Positions 1 to 11,544 of a stretch of 64,000 nt of DNA are shown piece by piece (position 1 is the stretch's first letter; each line of letters opens with the position of its first letter). The stretch comes from Xestospongia muta (Eukaryota; Porifera; Demospongiae; Haplosclerida; Petrosiidae). The position numbers and the translations under genes are program-made. Below the pieces are notes generated by a model that searched no databases, was not told the origin of the DNA, and saw nothing but the letters and a program-made list of their open reading frames with translations. The stretch covers positions 7,807,461 through 7,871,460 of the forward strand of contig OY848919.1 in the NCBI GenBank assembly GCA_963693285.1, given 5' to 3'.

Positions 1-60
1 AGAAAAAAGAAAACAGAGAGCTGATGCTCTTTGGCCATCGTGGTTGTTGTTGTACAGGAA
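1..60 (-). CDS. Partial first exon, paralogue of the exon at 571
   Basis: Read on the minus strand, this edge carries an exon start closely related to the plus-strand exon at 571. Both contain GACTACTTCCTGTAC followed by a GATGGCC-AAGAGCA core. The minus-strand ATG inside GATGGCC is at 38-36 and gives MAKEHQLSVFFF before the window ends, against MAEEQQSFIL in the other copy. No donor is visible because the window is cut. The function is unknown. The two copies point away from each other with about 530 bp between them. Confidence 0.4.
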
Positions 61-570
61 GTAGTCTTGACTTAATCAATGCACGTAGATTATCTAGAAC
101 CAAAATATGACTAAATAAAATGTAAATTCAAGTTGTAAATGCTGGAAATAACAACCATCTTGTTAATGACAAATCTTCTAGTTTGTGAAATACAAACAGA
201 TAGTAAGTAACCACTCCTATCATTATAGCAACATCTTTCTGGATAATACTAATGGTCGAACAACAAAACAATTATATATAGACATCAAGTCAATAATGTC
301 AGTTTAGCTTTTTTATAGTAACTTAGACACTGTTGTTATCTTAATTATGCAGCTGATGTTGAGTTGATTGTTTAATATCAGCTATATTGTACTGTAAATT
401 ATTCTTTTAGCTGAAGATTTTTGTATAGAGGTTGAGCATTTAGATTATTAATTTATTCTAGTTGAGTTTGGGCATATAATATATATATACCATAAATGTG
501 CCTAGTTGAAATGTCTTTACAATCATTAATAAGCCATCTTGACATAATGCAAAAGTTTCCGCGTTGAGTC

Positions 571-675
571 ATGACTACTTCCTGTACGTCGATATCCGCG
601 ATGGCCGAAGAGCAGCAAAGTTTTATTCTTTCTTACAATTCTCTCGAGTTATTTGGTTTACTCTACATAATTATG
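571..675 (+). CDS. First coding exon of an unidentified gene, possible membrane protein
   Basis: An open stretch of 35 codons begins at ATG 571, with a second in-frame ATG at 601, and ends at a clean GTAAGT donor at 676. The peptide has a short polar start, then a hydrophobic segment (ILSYNSLELFGLLYIIM) that could begin a transmembrane helix. It faintly recalls the first helix of 3-hydroxyacyl-CoA dehydratases (HACD/PTPLA), but that is a guess. Following exons are not recognisable before the SRCR remnants. A related exon lies inverted at 1-60, so this may be one of two duplicated divergent genes. Confidence 0.4.
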
Positions 676-854
676 GTAAGTGTAATACTGGCATTCTGTA
701 TATGAAGATGGATAACCTCATTTGTGTTAGTACAAACTACCTTACTATATTTCATTGGTCATTCTCTACATAAATCGATAGTGGATGTACTAATACTAAC
801 TTATGTGATGCTACTGTGTACTGTTGTTAGTAATTAAATATTTCCTTAGCATTT

Positions 855-1080
855 GTTACATTTGATACTGAAACCACTAGGATCTAGAACAGTAATCCTT
901 TCACTGGTATGATACGTCTTCATAAAGGTAAGTATCCTAATGAGGGACATGTGGAGATCTATTGTAATGGACAGTGTGGAACATTATATCATGTTGGATT
1001 TGATTCTAATGATGTTGAAACTATCTGTAAACAACTAGGATATAATTATAATGATTCCTTCAGACTGTTAAGTGTATCGA
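855..1080 (+). pseudogene. SRCR domain fragment 1
   Basis: The N-terminal half of a scavenger receptor cysteine-rich domain is readable: MIRLHKGKYPNEGHVEIYCN, then GQCGTLYHVGFDSNDVETICKQLGY. It matches the SRCR pattern (RL..G..PNEGRVEV...GQWGTVCDDGFD..DA.V.C.QLGY), although WGTICDD has become CGTLYHV. Just upstream, the text reading as TTRI.N.NPF.G is shared with the copy near 2720. No C-terminal half follows in frame. SRCR domains are extracellular. This is a broken module of an SRCR array or a partial exon. Confidence 0.6.
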
Positions 1081-1120
1081 TTATTGTAATAAACCCTCAC
1101 AATACCACAGTTATACAATA

Positions 1121-1569
1121 ATGAGGTATACCCATTACAAGATAATAATAGCACTATTTCTTGGAGTAGCTATGATACATCTTCAGGGAGGTAGTTTTCC
1201 AAATGAAAGACATGTTAATCTTTACTGGAATGGACAGTGGAGAACAATATGTGATAATGGATTTAGTTCTACTGATGCTCGAACTATCTGTAAACAATAT
1301 AATAACATAATTACAATGAACTTAGTCTGTAAGTTTAAGAAGCAATAATTATTCGGACAATAATGTATAATACTATCAAATATGATAATAATGATTACGA
1401 GTTATTCTATCACTATAGTAGATCTAGTAGTTCCAGTCAACCAATTTGGAGTAAGTACATGTGCAATAGTTCCTTTGACAGATGTTATGTTACTAGAAAT
1501 TCCTGTCAGCCAACTTTAGTGACTAACTGTTCTCATTCTGAAGATGTTACTATAGAATGCAGTATGTGA
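1121..1569 (+). pseudogene. SRCR domain 2, interrupted by a frame change
   Basis: Two open segments together cover one SRCR domain. The first (1121-1348) has a hydrophobic start (IIIALFLGVAMI) and then the N-terminal half with GQWRTICDNGFSSTDARTIC. The second (1363-1569), in another frame, has the C-terminal half with QPIW..Y.CNSS and the ending NCSHSEDVTIECSM before a TGA. The switch lies at about 1300-1360 with no convincing donor and acceptor pair, so I favour a frameshifted pseudogene, although a very short intron cannot be excluded. The hydrophobic start could be a remnant signal peptide. Confidence 0.6.
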
Positions 1570-2265
1570 TAGTATCGATCAACTATTTATTTATATTCTT
1601 AGAATGTTTAAAGATGTAAAGAAATCTTTTGACTCTTTAAAAATATTAATAAAATTAATATAATTGTTATAAATAATATTGGGGCCTTTATAATATTGAT
1701 ACTATTGTTTACTCAAGTATCATGAAACGTAGTACAAACACTTGATGCATTTATAACATTTATTCAATTTCAATATATAATATTATCAATTGTAGACACA
1801 TCATAGTGTTTGTTTCCTTAACATCATCTAAATATATAATTTTAGACTGATAGTATAATTATTTTTTACATTTTTTATTGAGAAAACTAAATAAATATGT
1901 AAAAATATGTATAATAATATTTCCTTTAGTTTACAACACTTCTAACTCCAAACTTTCTAATAAACAAACTACTTTAGGATTAATTTTGTAAGTTATCATG
2001 AGATAATTATGACTATCCTATATATGACTTCAATTATATTGGAAGTTACAGTTTTCTTCACTGTAGTTTATTTCGGCATAACAGTTCAATTATATTGCAA
2101 GTTACAGTTTTCTTCATTGTAGCTTATTTCAGGCATAACAGATGTTTATCTTGAATTTTCTCAGTTAGCTTAAATAATATATCCATTAGTTTTTACAGAC
2201 AATAGTAATACATGTATGTATATTGATTAAAATATTGTAGTTAGTTCCTTTAGCTTGTATTAAAG
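1570..2265. other. AT-rich spacer
   Basis: I see no coding signal. A direct duplication of about 65 bp (TCAATTATATTGGAAGTTAC...CATAACAG) starts near 2030 and repeats near 2085. Confidence 0.5.
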
Positions 2266-2269
2266 GATT

Positions 2270-2855
2270 TTGCTTTATTTTCATCTAAATGACATTGGTA
2301 GAAATGCTGCCATTATTCTATATCATAATGGGTATACCTTATCATCCTATTACTATGTTATTGTGAGGGTCTATTACAATAATGGATGGGATAATATCTG
2401 TGATGATTCCTACTACGGCTCTACTGAAGCTAATGTCATATGTCATCAATTGGAATATATTGGAGAATCAAGTTTCTTTAGAGCTAGATTACTGATGTTA
2501 GATATATCTAGGCTTAACAATATTTAGTTTAATTTTTCTGTCTAGTAATATGGGACTGATAGCCTTTCTATGACAATGGATGACCTCAACTGTGGAATAC
2601 GGACTATCTCTTTGTCTACTGTCATTGATAGAAGATGTAATAATACTAACTCTTATGATGCTACTGTTTGCTGCTGTAAGTGTATAAATATGTCTTCAAT
2701 ACTTATCTTTTTTGTAAAAGATACCACCAGGATCTGGAACAGAAATCCTTTCCCTGGTTTGATACGGCTTCAATGAGGCAGTTATTCTAATGAAGGACAC
2801 GTTGAAGTCTACTGTAATTGACAGTGGGAACAATATGTGATATTGATGTGAAAAA
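2270..2855 (+). pseudogene. SRCR fragments 3 and 4
   Basis: At 2350-2480 an SRCR N-half reads VRVYYNNGWDNICDDSYYGS then TEANVICHQLEY. At 2570-2700 comes a C-half-like piece (DDLNCG, later RRCNNTNSYDATVCCC). At 2715-2855 another module start reads TTRIWNRNPFPGLIRLQ, a stop, then SYSNEGHVEVYCN and a second stop. The internal stops show decay. The order repeats that of fragments 1 and 2, so the region was once a tandem SRCR gene or a series of its exons. Confidence 0.55.
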
Positions 2856-3244
2856 AGTATCTTGTTGTATTGATGAGATTTTATATATTTACTGTTTCAA
2901 CTAATGTTGTGGATAAATGTTTATATTGTTTATTGGGAAGGATACTTAATAAACGGTATGGTCTGCTGGCCTAGTTCCTCGATTGGTCCAAGTACTAGGC
3001 AGTAACTCCACCCATTGTAACAAGATGATGACATGCTGCAATAAAAGGACAGTGCTTCATATATGTGTGATTAATAAACTTACATTCAGAAAGACAATGT
3101 TCATTGTGTACTAGATAAGACATAGGAAGTTACATCGTTGTTACTATCATGGCGCGATCACGATGATCAACTGAGCATGCTCAGTTCGACTAGCAGCCCT
3201 AGTAGCGCCAATTTTTTACTAGAAAATATTAAACTTAGACGCCC

Positions 3245-3552
3245 TTACTTCATTTTAGCCACCTCTCTGTCAGGACGTTACTTCTGCAGGGCAGTTAGCA
3301 AGGCAAGAAGAAAGACCTGGAGTCATGTTGTCGTGTGATTCTGATAGTGTTCTCTGCAGTAAATACTGAGACAAGGCTGTTCCTGGCTACAAAAAAGTGT
3401 TACTTCATTTTTGCCACCTCTCTGTCAGGACGTTACTTCGGCAGGGCTGTTAGCGCAAGAGAAGAAGAAAGACTTGGAGTCATGTTGTCGAGTGGTTCTG
3501 ATAGAGTTCTCTGCAGTAAATACTGAGACAAAGCTGTTCCTGGTTACAAAGA
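3245..3552 (+). repeat. 155-bp tandem duplication, two copies
   Basis: The segment beginning TTACTTCATTTTAGCCACCT recurs 155 bp later with few changes. Copies are about 3245-3399 and 3400-3552, each containing CTGTCAGGACGTTACTTC and the later CTCTGCAGTAAATACTGAGA. The open frames across them differ between copies and match nothing I know, so the unit is probably not protein-coding. Immediately upstream (3138-3225) is a CpG-containing block with GAGCATGCTCAG and GTAGCGCCAATTTTT, similar in style to the block at 55735-55775. Confidence 0.8.
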
Positions 3553-3984
3553 AAGTGGAAGACAGTAGTAACAAATACGGTCAGAGTAACAGTACTCCAT
3601 GTGTGTTAGTATAGCTAGTTTGTCCCATTTAACTTTTGTATTCAGTGAGCTTTAGTCAGTTTGAGTTTCTTCTTCATTTAGCCTTTATTTAGTGCATTGG
3701 TATCCTAACTAAGCCTGGCATTTTTCTCTGTAATATTATAGACTTTTGAAACCAGTATATTTAGTACAATGTAGCAAGTCTGAATAAAATCAGTCAAGTC
3801 CTTTTATTTAGTACAAGCCTGTTTATCCTCCTTGGGTCTACATTTGTATTAGTATTAGCTTGTAATGTTTAGACAATTCCTTTTCTCTTGCACTTGTTGT
3901 GTGTAGAGCATTACAGCATAATAGATCTCTCATTATATTTATAGCCTATTATCCTTTCATATTGAGCATTAGTTGATTGACTGG

Positions 3985-4905
3985 ATTGGATGTAACTGTA
4001 ATCTTTGCTGTGTTGTAATGTAATTGTCTTGTCTACTGTAATCTAATGTAACTCCTGACCACTGTATCCTAATGTAATTTTCCTGTCTACAGTCTCTTAA
4101 TTAACTCTCCTGTCCACTGTCTTTAATTTTAATGTCCTATATACTGTCATTTAATGTAACTTCCTGTCTACTGTCTTTTAATGTACCTATCCTGTCTACT
4201 GTCTTTTAATGTACCTGTCCTGTCTACTGTCATTTAATGTACCTGTCTTGTCTACTGTCTTTTAATGTACCTGTCTTGTCCACTGTCTTTTAATGTACCT
4301 GTCCTGTCTACTGTCTTTTAATGTACCTGTCCTGTCTACTGTCTTTTAATGTACTTGTCTTGTCTACTGTCTTTTAATGTACCTATCTTGTCTACTGTCT
4401 TTTAATGTACCTGTCCTGTCTACTGTCATTTAATGTAACTTCCTGTCTACTGTCTTTTAATGTACCTGTCCTGTCTACTGTCTTTTAATGTACCTGTCCT
4501 GTCTACTGTCATTTAATGTAACTTCCTGTCTACTGTCTTTTAATATACCTGTCCTGTCTACTGTCTTTTTAGTGTACCTGTCCTGTCTACTGTCTTTCAT
4601 TCTTACTACCCTGTCTACTGTCTTTAATTCTTACTACCCTGTCTACAGTCTTTTAACGTAACTGTCCTGTCTACTGTCAACCATCTTGTCTACAGTGTCA
4701 TAATATACTGTCCAGTCTACTGTGTCCTAATGTAATCACCCTGTCTGCTATGTCCTGTGTCCTGTCTACTGTTTCTGATGCGACTGTCCTGTCTACTGTG
4801 TCTAATGTAAATATCCTTGTACTGTTCTGATGTAACCATCCTGTCCGCTATGTCCTGTGTCCTGTTTACTATGTCCTACTAATGTAAAAATCCTGTCTAC
4901 TGTGT
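3985..4905. repeat. 28-bp minisatellite array I
   Basis: Roughly thirty tandem copies of a 28-bp unit, consensus TTTTAATGTACCTGT then CCTGTCTACTGTC. The core (4140-4600) is regular and the edges decay gradually (3985-4140, 4600-5040). There are no unique spacers, and drift is by point changes. It shares its monomer with the larger array at 6414-9776. Confidence 0.9.
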
Positions 4906-5049
4906 AATAGGTGTAAGGGGTAATAGGTCTGAGGGGCATTTCAGACTTTACATTTCTCTTATTGTGTTTGAATGCGTCCCTCTGTTTTAATATAACTGTA
5001 CAGTTCACTATGTCCTTACATAATTTAACTGTGTTCTATTATTCCCTTG

Positions 5050-5930
5050 TGTATTGTTGGTAGCATAAACCCCCACCATAGTGGTTTTGTTCAGACTTGC
5101 TGTATTGTATTAAATGAACTGGCTTCGTGTTGTTTCCTAGAATTATTTATGCTTACATATTGTTATTATGCATGAATACTCAGCCTTTTCTGATTTTACT
5201 TTAATTGCCTCAATTCAGTTAACTGTTTGCTCACTAAATACATGATCATTTGCCTATTACTGTGCTTTGTGATGTTATATTTCTAGTCATGCTAAACTGG
5301 TTATGAGTTGTGTATATAACATTTTAACCAATGTTAGCCAACACTATATTCCATTGTGTAGTTATATAGTTACTATCTAAGATGATATGATCACATTCTC
5401 TGATAACTGTTACCTTGTAAGTTCGATATGTTGTACATGCAGTAATAATCACTTCTCTTTTCTTTATAATTATTAGATTAACATATTCCTGGTGATCTGT
5501 GAGATCTATATATAAAAAAACACTGACTACTTGTAAGTTATACTTGATAGCAAATGTTAGTATATAATAGATTTATTGTGTTTTAGGCATATATATTATA
5601 TTGAAGATGTTTCTTTTGGTGGTGAGTTGGGACAAATAATGTATTTTCTTTCTTTTCTATGGTTGCTGCTCTATATCATGGATCATCTATCTCCCTGGAG
5701 TCTTTCAGTCTCGCCAACATCTTTTAAATTTATACAACAACAAAAATGGTAGTCTGATACCCGACAACATTTTCTGTAACAGTTTGTAAGTTCATTCATT
5801 GTTGTAGATGCAGTTGTCATTAATTATGAGCTCTCTATAATTATAATATAGGTGTATCAATTACTGGAGTTCTTATAAGATGTTTAGTGCCAAAACATCC
5901 CAGCAGAAACAAAGCTATACTGCCTATAAT
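5050..5930. other. Spacer between minisatellites
   Basis: AT-rich, with no convincing exon, RNA gene or repeat. Confidence 0.4.
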
Positions 5931-5933
5931 AAG

Positions 5934-6250
5934 GAGAGAAGTTTACATGCTTAGAATATGGAATGAGCCTTGAAGTGCACATATAATTTGATGACTTAGC
6001 ATTCCTATTAAAAGCCTATAGCATAGGTTACTGCATATGAAATAGAGAGAAGTTTACATGCTTAGAATATGGAATGAGCCTTGAAGTGCACATATAATTT
6101 GATGACTTAGCATTCTTATTAAAAGCCTATAGCATAGGTTACTGCATATGAAGAGGAGAGAAGTTTACATGCTTAAAATATGGAATGAGCCTTAATTTGC
6201 ACATATAATTTGATGACTTAGCATTCCTATTGAAAGCCTATAGCATAGGT
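5934..6250. repeat. 111-bp tandem repeat, about 2.9 copies
   Basis: Units start at 5934, 6045 and 6156, each with GAGAGAAGTTTACATGCTTA and then GGAATGAGCCTT. The first two are nearly identical. The third differs slightly and stops at GCATAGGT near 6250. Confidence 0.92.
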
Positions 6251-6413
6251 CTGGTGCATTTACTATATAGAACCTGGCCTTTACAGCTCACTTAGTGAGC
6301 AAGAGTTCACTAATCTATAACCTAATAGCATCCTCTATATAAAATGCAGAAGAGTACCTAGCTAATATTTTGTTTTAAATTATTAGATTATAGCCAGTCT
6401 GATGCCTAGAGTT

Positions 6414-9400
6414 ATCCCATCTACTGTGTCATAATGTAACTCGCGTGTCTACTGTGTCCTAATGTAACAGTCCCATTTACTGTGTCATAATGTAATTCTC
6501 ACATCTACTGCATCCTAACGTAACAGTCCCATCAACTGTATCATAATGTAACTCACTTGTCTACTGTGTCCTAACGTAACAGTCCCATCTACTGTGTGAT
6601 AACGTAACTCATCTGTCTACTGTGTCCATATGTAACAGTCCCATCTACTGTGTCATAACGTAACTCACCTGTCTACTGTGTCCTAATGTAACGGTCTTAC
6701 CTATTGTGTCATAACGTAACTCACCTGTCTACTGTGTCTTAATGTAACAGTCTTATCTACTGTGAACGGTCTTACCTATTGTGTCATAACATAACTCACC
6801 TGTCTACTGTGTCCATATGTAACAGTCCCATCTACTGTGTCATAACATAACTCACTTGTCTACTGTGTCCTAATGTAACATTTCCATCTACTGTGTCATA
6901 ACATAACTAACCTGTCTACTGTGTCATATTGTAACAGTCCCATCTACTGTGACATACTTAACTCACCTGTCTACTGTGTCCTAATGTAACTGTCTTATCT
7001 ATTGTGTCATAACGTAACTCAATTGTCTACTGTGTCCATATGTAACATGCCCATCTACTGTGTCATAACGTAACTCCTTGTCTACTGTGTCCAAATGTAA
7101 CAGTCCCATCAACTGTGTCCTGTCTACTGTGTCTTAACGTAACAGTCCCATCTACTGTGTCATAACGTAACTCACCTGTCTACTGTGTCTTAATGTAACA
7201 GTCTTATTTATTGTGTCATAACGTAACTCAACTGTCTACTGTGTCTTAATGTAACAGTCTTATCTATTGTGTCATAATGTAACTCACCTGTCTACTGTGT
7301 CCATATGTAACAGTCCCATTTACGGTGTCATAACGTAACTAACCTGTCTACTATGTCCTAATGTAACGGTCTTATCTATTGCGTCATAACGTAACTCCCT
7401 GTCTACTGTGTCCTAATGTAACATTCCCATCTACTGTGTCATACATAACTCACCTGTCTACTGTGTTCTAATGTAACAGTCTTATCTACTGTGTTATAAT
7501 GTAACTCACCTGTCTACTGTGTCTTAACGTAACAGTCTTATCTATTGTGTCATAACGTAACTCACCTGTCTACTGTGTCTTAATGTAACAGTCTTATCTA
7601 TTGTGTCATAACGTAACTCACCTGTCTACTGTGTCCATATGTAACAGTCTTATCTATTGTGTCATAACGTAACTCACCTGTCTACTGTGTCTTAATGTAA
7701 CAGTCTTATCTACTGTGTCACAACGTAACTCACCTGTCTACTGTGTCCTAATGTAACGGTTTATCTATTGTGTCATAGTGTAACTCAACTGTCTACTGTG
7801 TCCAAATGTAACAGTCTTATCTACTGTGTCCTAACGTAACAATCTCATCTACTGTGTCATAACATAACTCCCTATCTTCTGTGTCAAAATGTAACATTCC
7901 CATCTACTGTGTCCTAACGTAACAATCTCATCTACTGTGTCATACATAACTCACCTGTCTACTGTGTCCTAATGTAACAGTCTTATCTATTGTGTTATAA
8001 TGTAACTCACCTGTCTACAGTGTCTTAATGTAACAGTCTTATCTATTGTGTTATAATGTAACTCACCTGTCTACTGTGTCTTAACGTAACAGTCTTATCT
8101 ATTGTGTCATAACGTAACTCACCTGTCTACTGTGTCTTAATGTAACAGTCTTATCTTTTGTGTCATAACGTAAGTTAACTGTCTACTGTGTCTTATCTAC
8201 TGTGTCATAACGTAACTCACCTGTCTACTGTGTCCTAATGTAACAGTCTTATCTATTGTGTTATAATGTAACTCACCTGTCTACTGTGTCCATATGTAAC
8301 AGAACCATTTACTGTGTCATAACGTAACTCACCTGTCTACTGTGTCCTAATGTAACGGTCTTATCTTTTGTGTCATAACGTAAGTTAACTGTCTACTGTG
8401 TCTTATCTACTGTGTCATAACGTAACTCACCTGTCTACTGTGTCCTAATGTAACAGTCTTATCTATTGTGTTATAATGTAACTCACCTGTCTACTGTGTC
8501 TTAATGTAACAGTCTTATCTGCTGTGTCATAACGTAACTCACCTGTCTACTGTGTCCTAATGTAACAGTCTTATCTATTGTGTTATAATGTAGCTCACCT
8601 GTCTACTGTGTCTTAATGTAACAGTCTTATCTACTGTGTCATAACGTAACTCACCTGTCTACTGTGTCCTAATGTAACAGTCTTATCTACTGTGTCATAA
8701 CATAACTCACCTGTCTACTGTGTCCTAATGTAACAGTCTTATCTATTGTGTTATAATATAACTCAACTGTCTACAGTGTCTTAATATAACAGTCTTATCT
8801 ACTGTGTCATAACATAACTCACCTGTCTACTGTGTCCATATGTAACAGAACCATTTACTGTGTCATAATGTAACTCACCTGTCTACTGTGTCCTAATGTA
8901 ACGGTCTTATCTATTGTGTCATAACGTAACTTAACTGTCTACTGTGTCTTAATGTAACAGTCTTATCTATTGTGTCATAGTGTAACTCACCTGTCTACTG
9001 TGTCCTAATGTAACGGTCTTATCTATTGTGTCATAACGTAACTTAACTGTCTACTGTGTCTTAATGTAACAGTCTTATCTATTGTGTCATAGTGTAACTC
9101 ACCTGTCTACTGTGTCCAAATGTAACAGTCCCATCTACTCTGTCTTGTCTACTGTGTCTTAACGTAACAGTCCCATCTACTGTGTCATAACGTAACTCAC
9201 CTGTCTACTGTGTCTTAATGTAACAGTCTTATTTATTGTGTCATAACGTAACTCAACTGTCTACTGTGTCTTAATGTAACAGTCTTATTTATTGTGTCAT
9301 AGTGTAACTCACCTGTCTACTGTGTCCAAATGTAACAGTCCCATCTACTCTGTCCTGTCTACTGTGTCTTAACGTAACAGTCCCATCTACTGTGTCATAA

Positions 9401-9776
9401 CGTAACTCACCTGTCTACTGTGTCTTAATGTAACAGTCTTATTTATTGTGTCATAATGTAACTCAACTGTCTACTGTGTCTTAATGTAACAGTCTTATCT
9501 ACTGTGTCATAACGTAACTCACCTGTCTACTGTGTCCTAATGTAATGGTCTTATCTATTGTGTCATAACGTAACTCAACTCTCTACTGTGTCTTAATGTA
9601 ACAGTCTTATTTATTGTGTCATAACGTAACTCAACTGTCTACTGTGTCTTAATGTAACAGTCTTATCTACTGTGTCATAACGTAACTCACCTGTCTACTG
9701 TGTCCTAATGTAATGGTCTTATCTATTGTGTCATAACGTAACTCAACTCTCTACTGTGTCTTAATGTAACAGTCCC
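6414..9776. repeat. Minisatellite array II, 28-bp monomers in a 56-bp dimer
   Basis: About 3.36 kb of alternating 28-bp monomers: A is ATAACGTAACTCACC plus TGTCTACTGTGTC, and B is CTAATGTAACAGTCTTA plus TCTATTGTGTC. The A-B dimer (56 bp) repeats some sixty times. Longer units are visible. Variants such as TTATCTTTTG recur 210 bp apart (8151 and 8361), CCCATCTACTCTGTC recurs 210 bp apart (from 9121 and 9331), and TGTAATGGTC recurs 168 bp apart (9541 and 9709). The 210-bp unit includes a half monomer. Confidence 0.95.
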
Positions 9777-9782
9777 AGAGAT

Positions 9783-9951
9783 TTTTGTTTTGAGCTTGAT
9801 AGGCCATCAAAAATAATTAAGCATGTTAGGCCATCAAAAATATATTTTGAGCATATTAGACCTTAAAAATATTTTTGAGCATATTAGGCCATTAAAAATA
9901 TTTTTGAGCATATTAGGCCATTAAAATATATTTTGAGCATATTAGGCCATT
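9783..9951. repeat. Short tandem repeat of about 29 bp
   Basis: Around six copies of a unit like TTTTTGAGCATATTAGGCCA plus TTAAAAATA directly follow array II. The first copies are the most diverged. Confidence 0.85.
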
Positions 9952-10085
9952 AAAAAAGAATGAGAGGTGGTAGGGTGGGGGGACGGCAATACAGTACCAC
10001 CTCCACGTGGTGTCGTCTGGAGCATCATAGGTGTGCTAGCTATGATGTACTAAGAGTACTGTTGATCCTCGGCTCATTCTTTTTT
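9952..10085. other. Compact block able to fold; candidate structured RNA or small MITE
   Basis: Outer arms AAAAAAGAATGAG (9952-9964) and CTCATTCTTTTTT (10073-10085) are perfect 13-bp complements. Inside are three further perfect pairings: GAGGTGGTA (9964-9972) with TACCACCTC (9995-10003), ACAGTAC (9991-9997) with GTACTGT (10056-10062), which competes with the previous one, and CATCATAG (10023-10030) with CTATGATG (10040-10047) around a 9-nt loop. The block is much richer in GC than its surroundings and ends in six T. That would suit a Pol III terminator, but I see no good A or B box. A MITE is the alternative. I found no target duplication. Confidence 0.4.
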
Positions 10086-10089
10086 GAAC

Positions 10090-10640
10090 TGTATAGATAT
10101 AGTAGCACATTATTAGTAGATTTTAGAGTTTGAAAGTGTTGTAGCAAAAGGTTCCATCAATAACATACCATATGTGGTCAGTCTCACAACTTTAGTGATT
10201 TTTTTACAATTATACTGAAGCCTTCTTTTGTATTGCTTTTTTGTCCTTTTTTAATAGTCCAAATGCTTGTTAATGATATGTTGTGTATTTATAAGACAAA
10301 ACTTACTGAAAGACAATTTTTTTAGATATTGCCCGAGCTTTGGATATTTAAACACTATTTCAAAGTATGTTAAATAATTAAAACCATTTCTCAGTAACGT
10401 ATGTTTTTAGATAAAAAAAAATATTGAGTCAAATGTCAAATTCTACCTGAATGGATTATATATATTATATTTATAAATGTAATATAGTACTAGTATTTTC
10501 TATAACATTTTACCAAATGAGGTTATGTCTCAAAGCTGGTGGTGATGAGTTATGACAGTAGTGCAATAGAGTTTGACTACATCAGCAAGTTTTCATAAAA
10601 GGTACAATAACTTTTCCTTGTATAATAGATTAGTAATAAT
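10090..10640. other. AT-rich spacer
   Basis: No coding or RNA feature is recognised. Confidence 0.4.
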
Positions 10641-10646
10641 AATATA

Positions 10647-11542
10647 ATGATACATTCTTTCATAGTACATTTAATACATTCTTTCTTTGTTAGGATTAGT
10701 GAAATTGTTAAAGAGCACAAGTTATCCCTAGATGTATGTGGTTTAACACTTGTTATTCCTATTGAGATCATCACACCAACAGATTCTTTATATGAAGTAA
10801 CTGCTCAGGATGTGTGTCGTACAATGTACAATAAGTTTTCTGATGGTAACAAACTTATCAGTGCTGTTTGTGATTCACAATTATATCCAGGTCCTGTGAT
10901 TTCGTCAAACTAATTGCTATTTATTTAGAGCACTGTGCTCATATAATTGATAAGAAGCAGTCTCAATATCTGACTCGTTGTTGCTAAATCAGCACATTGC
11001 CTTGAGACCTCTAGTTAATGTTTACACAAGTAGTTTATGTCAGCAACTTTTTTAAAGGTAAATGTAAATTAGGAGTACATGTACAAGATTATGAGGACAA
11101 TTTATAGTCTACAATACACAAATTTGTTATATTAAATTAGTAGTAATGTTATGATTAGCCTGCCTGGTGTACAAAATAATTTTTGACTAAATAATTATAT
11201 CTGGGTAATTATTGGATTCATAATTGTCAAATACTTACAGCTTCCATATATCAGAGCTGCTGTGGAGCTTTCAATTCGGACTTGTATCCCCTCCCTCATT
11301 TTCAAGACTATAAGCTCTTCTATGGTTTAGTGAAAATTTGCAGACAAAGTCTAATATTTTATTCCAGAACCTTTTTCAGGCACTCATAGAGATATAAACC
11401 TTGTCATTACAATAATCATTTCATTATATTTATTGTTCATTTCTATGTAGACAAAAGACGTACCATAAAGAAAAGGAGATTGTCTACTACTGATAACAAA
11501 AATTCTAAAACAAGTGAAGAAGATATGTTACTTGTCATGTAA
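10647..11542 (+). CDS. Two exon-like segments of an unidentified gene upstream of the death-domain exons
   Basis: An open segment at 10647-10913 has a hydrophobic, biased start. From about 10694 it becomes protein-like (ISEIVKEHKLSLDVCGLT, later VTAQDVCRTMYNKFSDG), ending at a TAA. A second segment at 11451-11542, after a TAG acceptor, is basic with a nuclear-localisation-like KRRTIKKRRL, then acidic (SKTSEEDMLLVM) before a stop or donor (TGTAAG). I cannot name the first segment. Both lie on the same strand as the death-domain pieces at 12668 and may be its upstream exons, but connecting junctions are not established. Confidence 0.35.
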
Positions 11543-11544
11543 GA

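Noticed and set aside
4802..5008. Minus-strand frame at the edge of array I
   Set aside because: Made of repeat sequence and contains no recognisable domain.
3985..9776. CRISPR-like regular 28-bp repeats
   Set aside because: The whole period is repeat with no unique spacers, and the genome is eukaryotic with introns, so it is a minisatellite.
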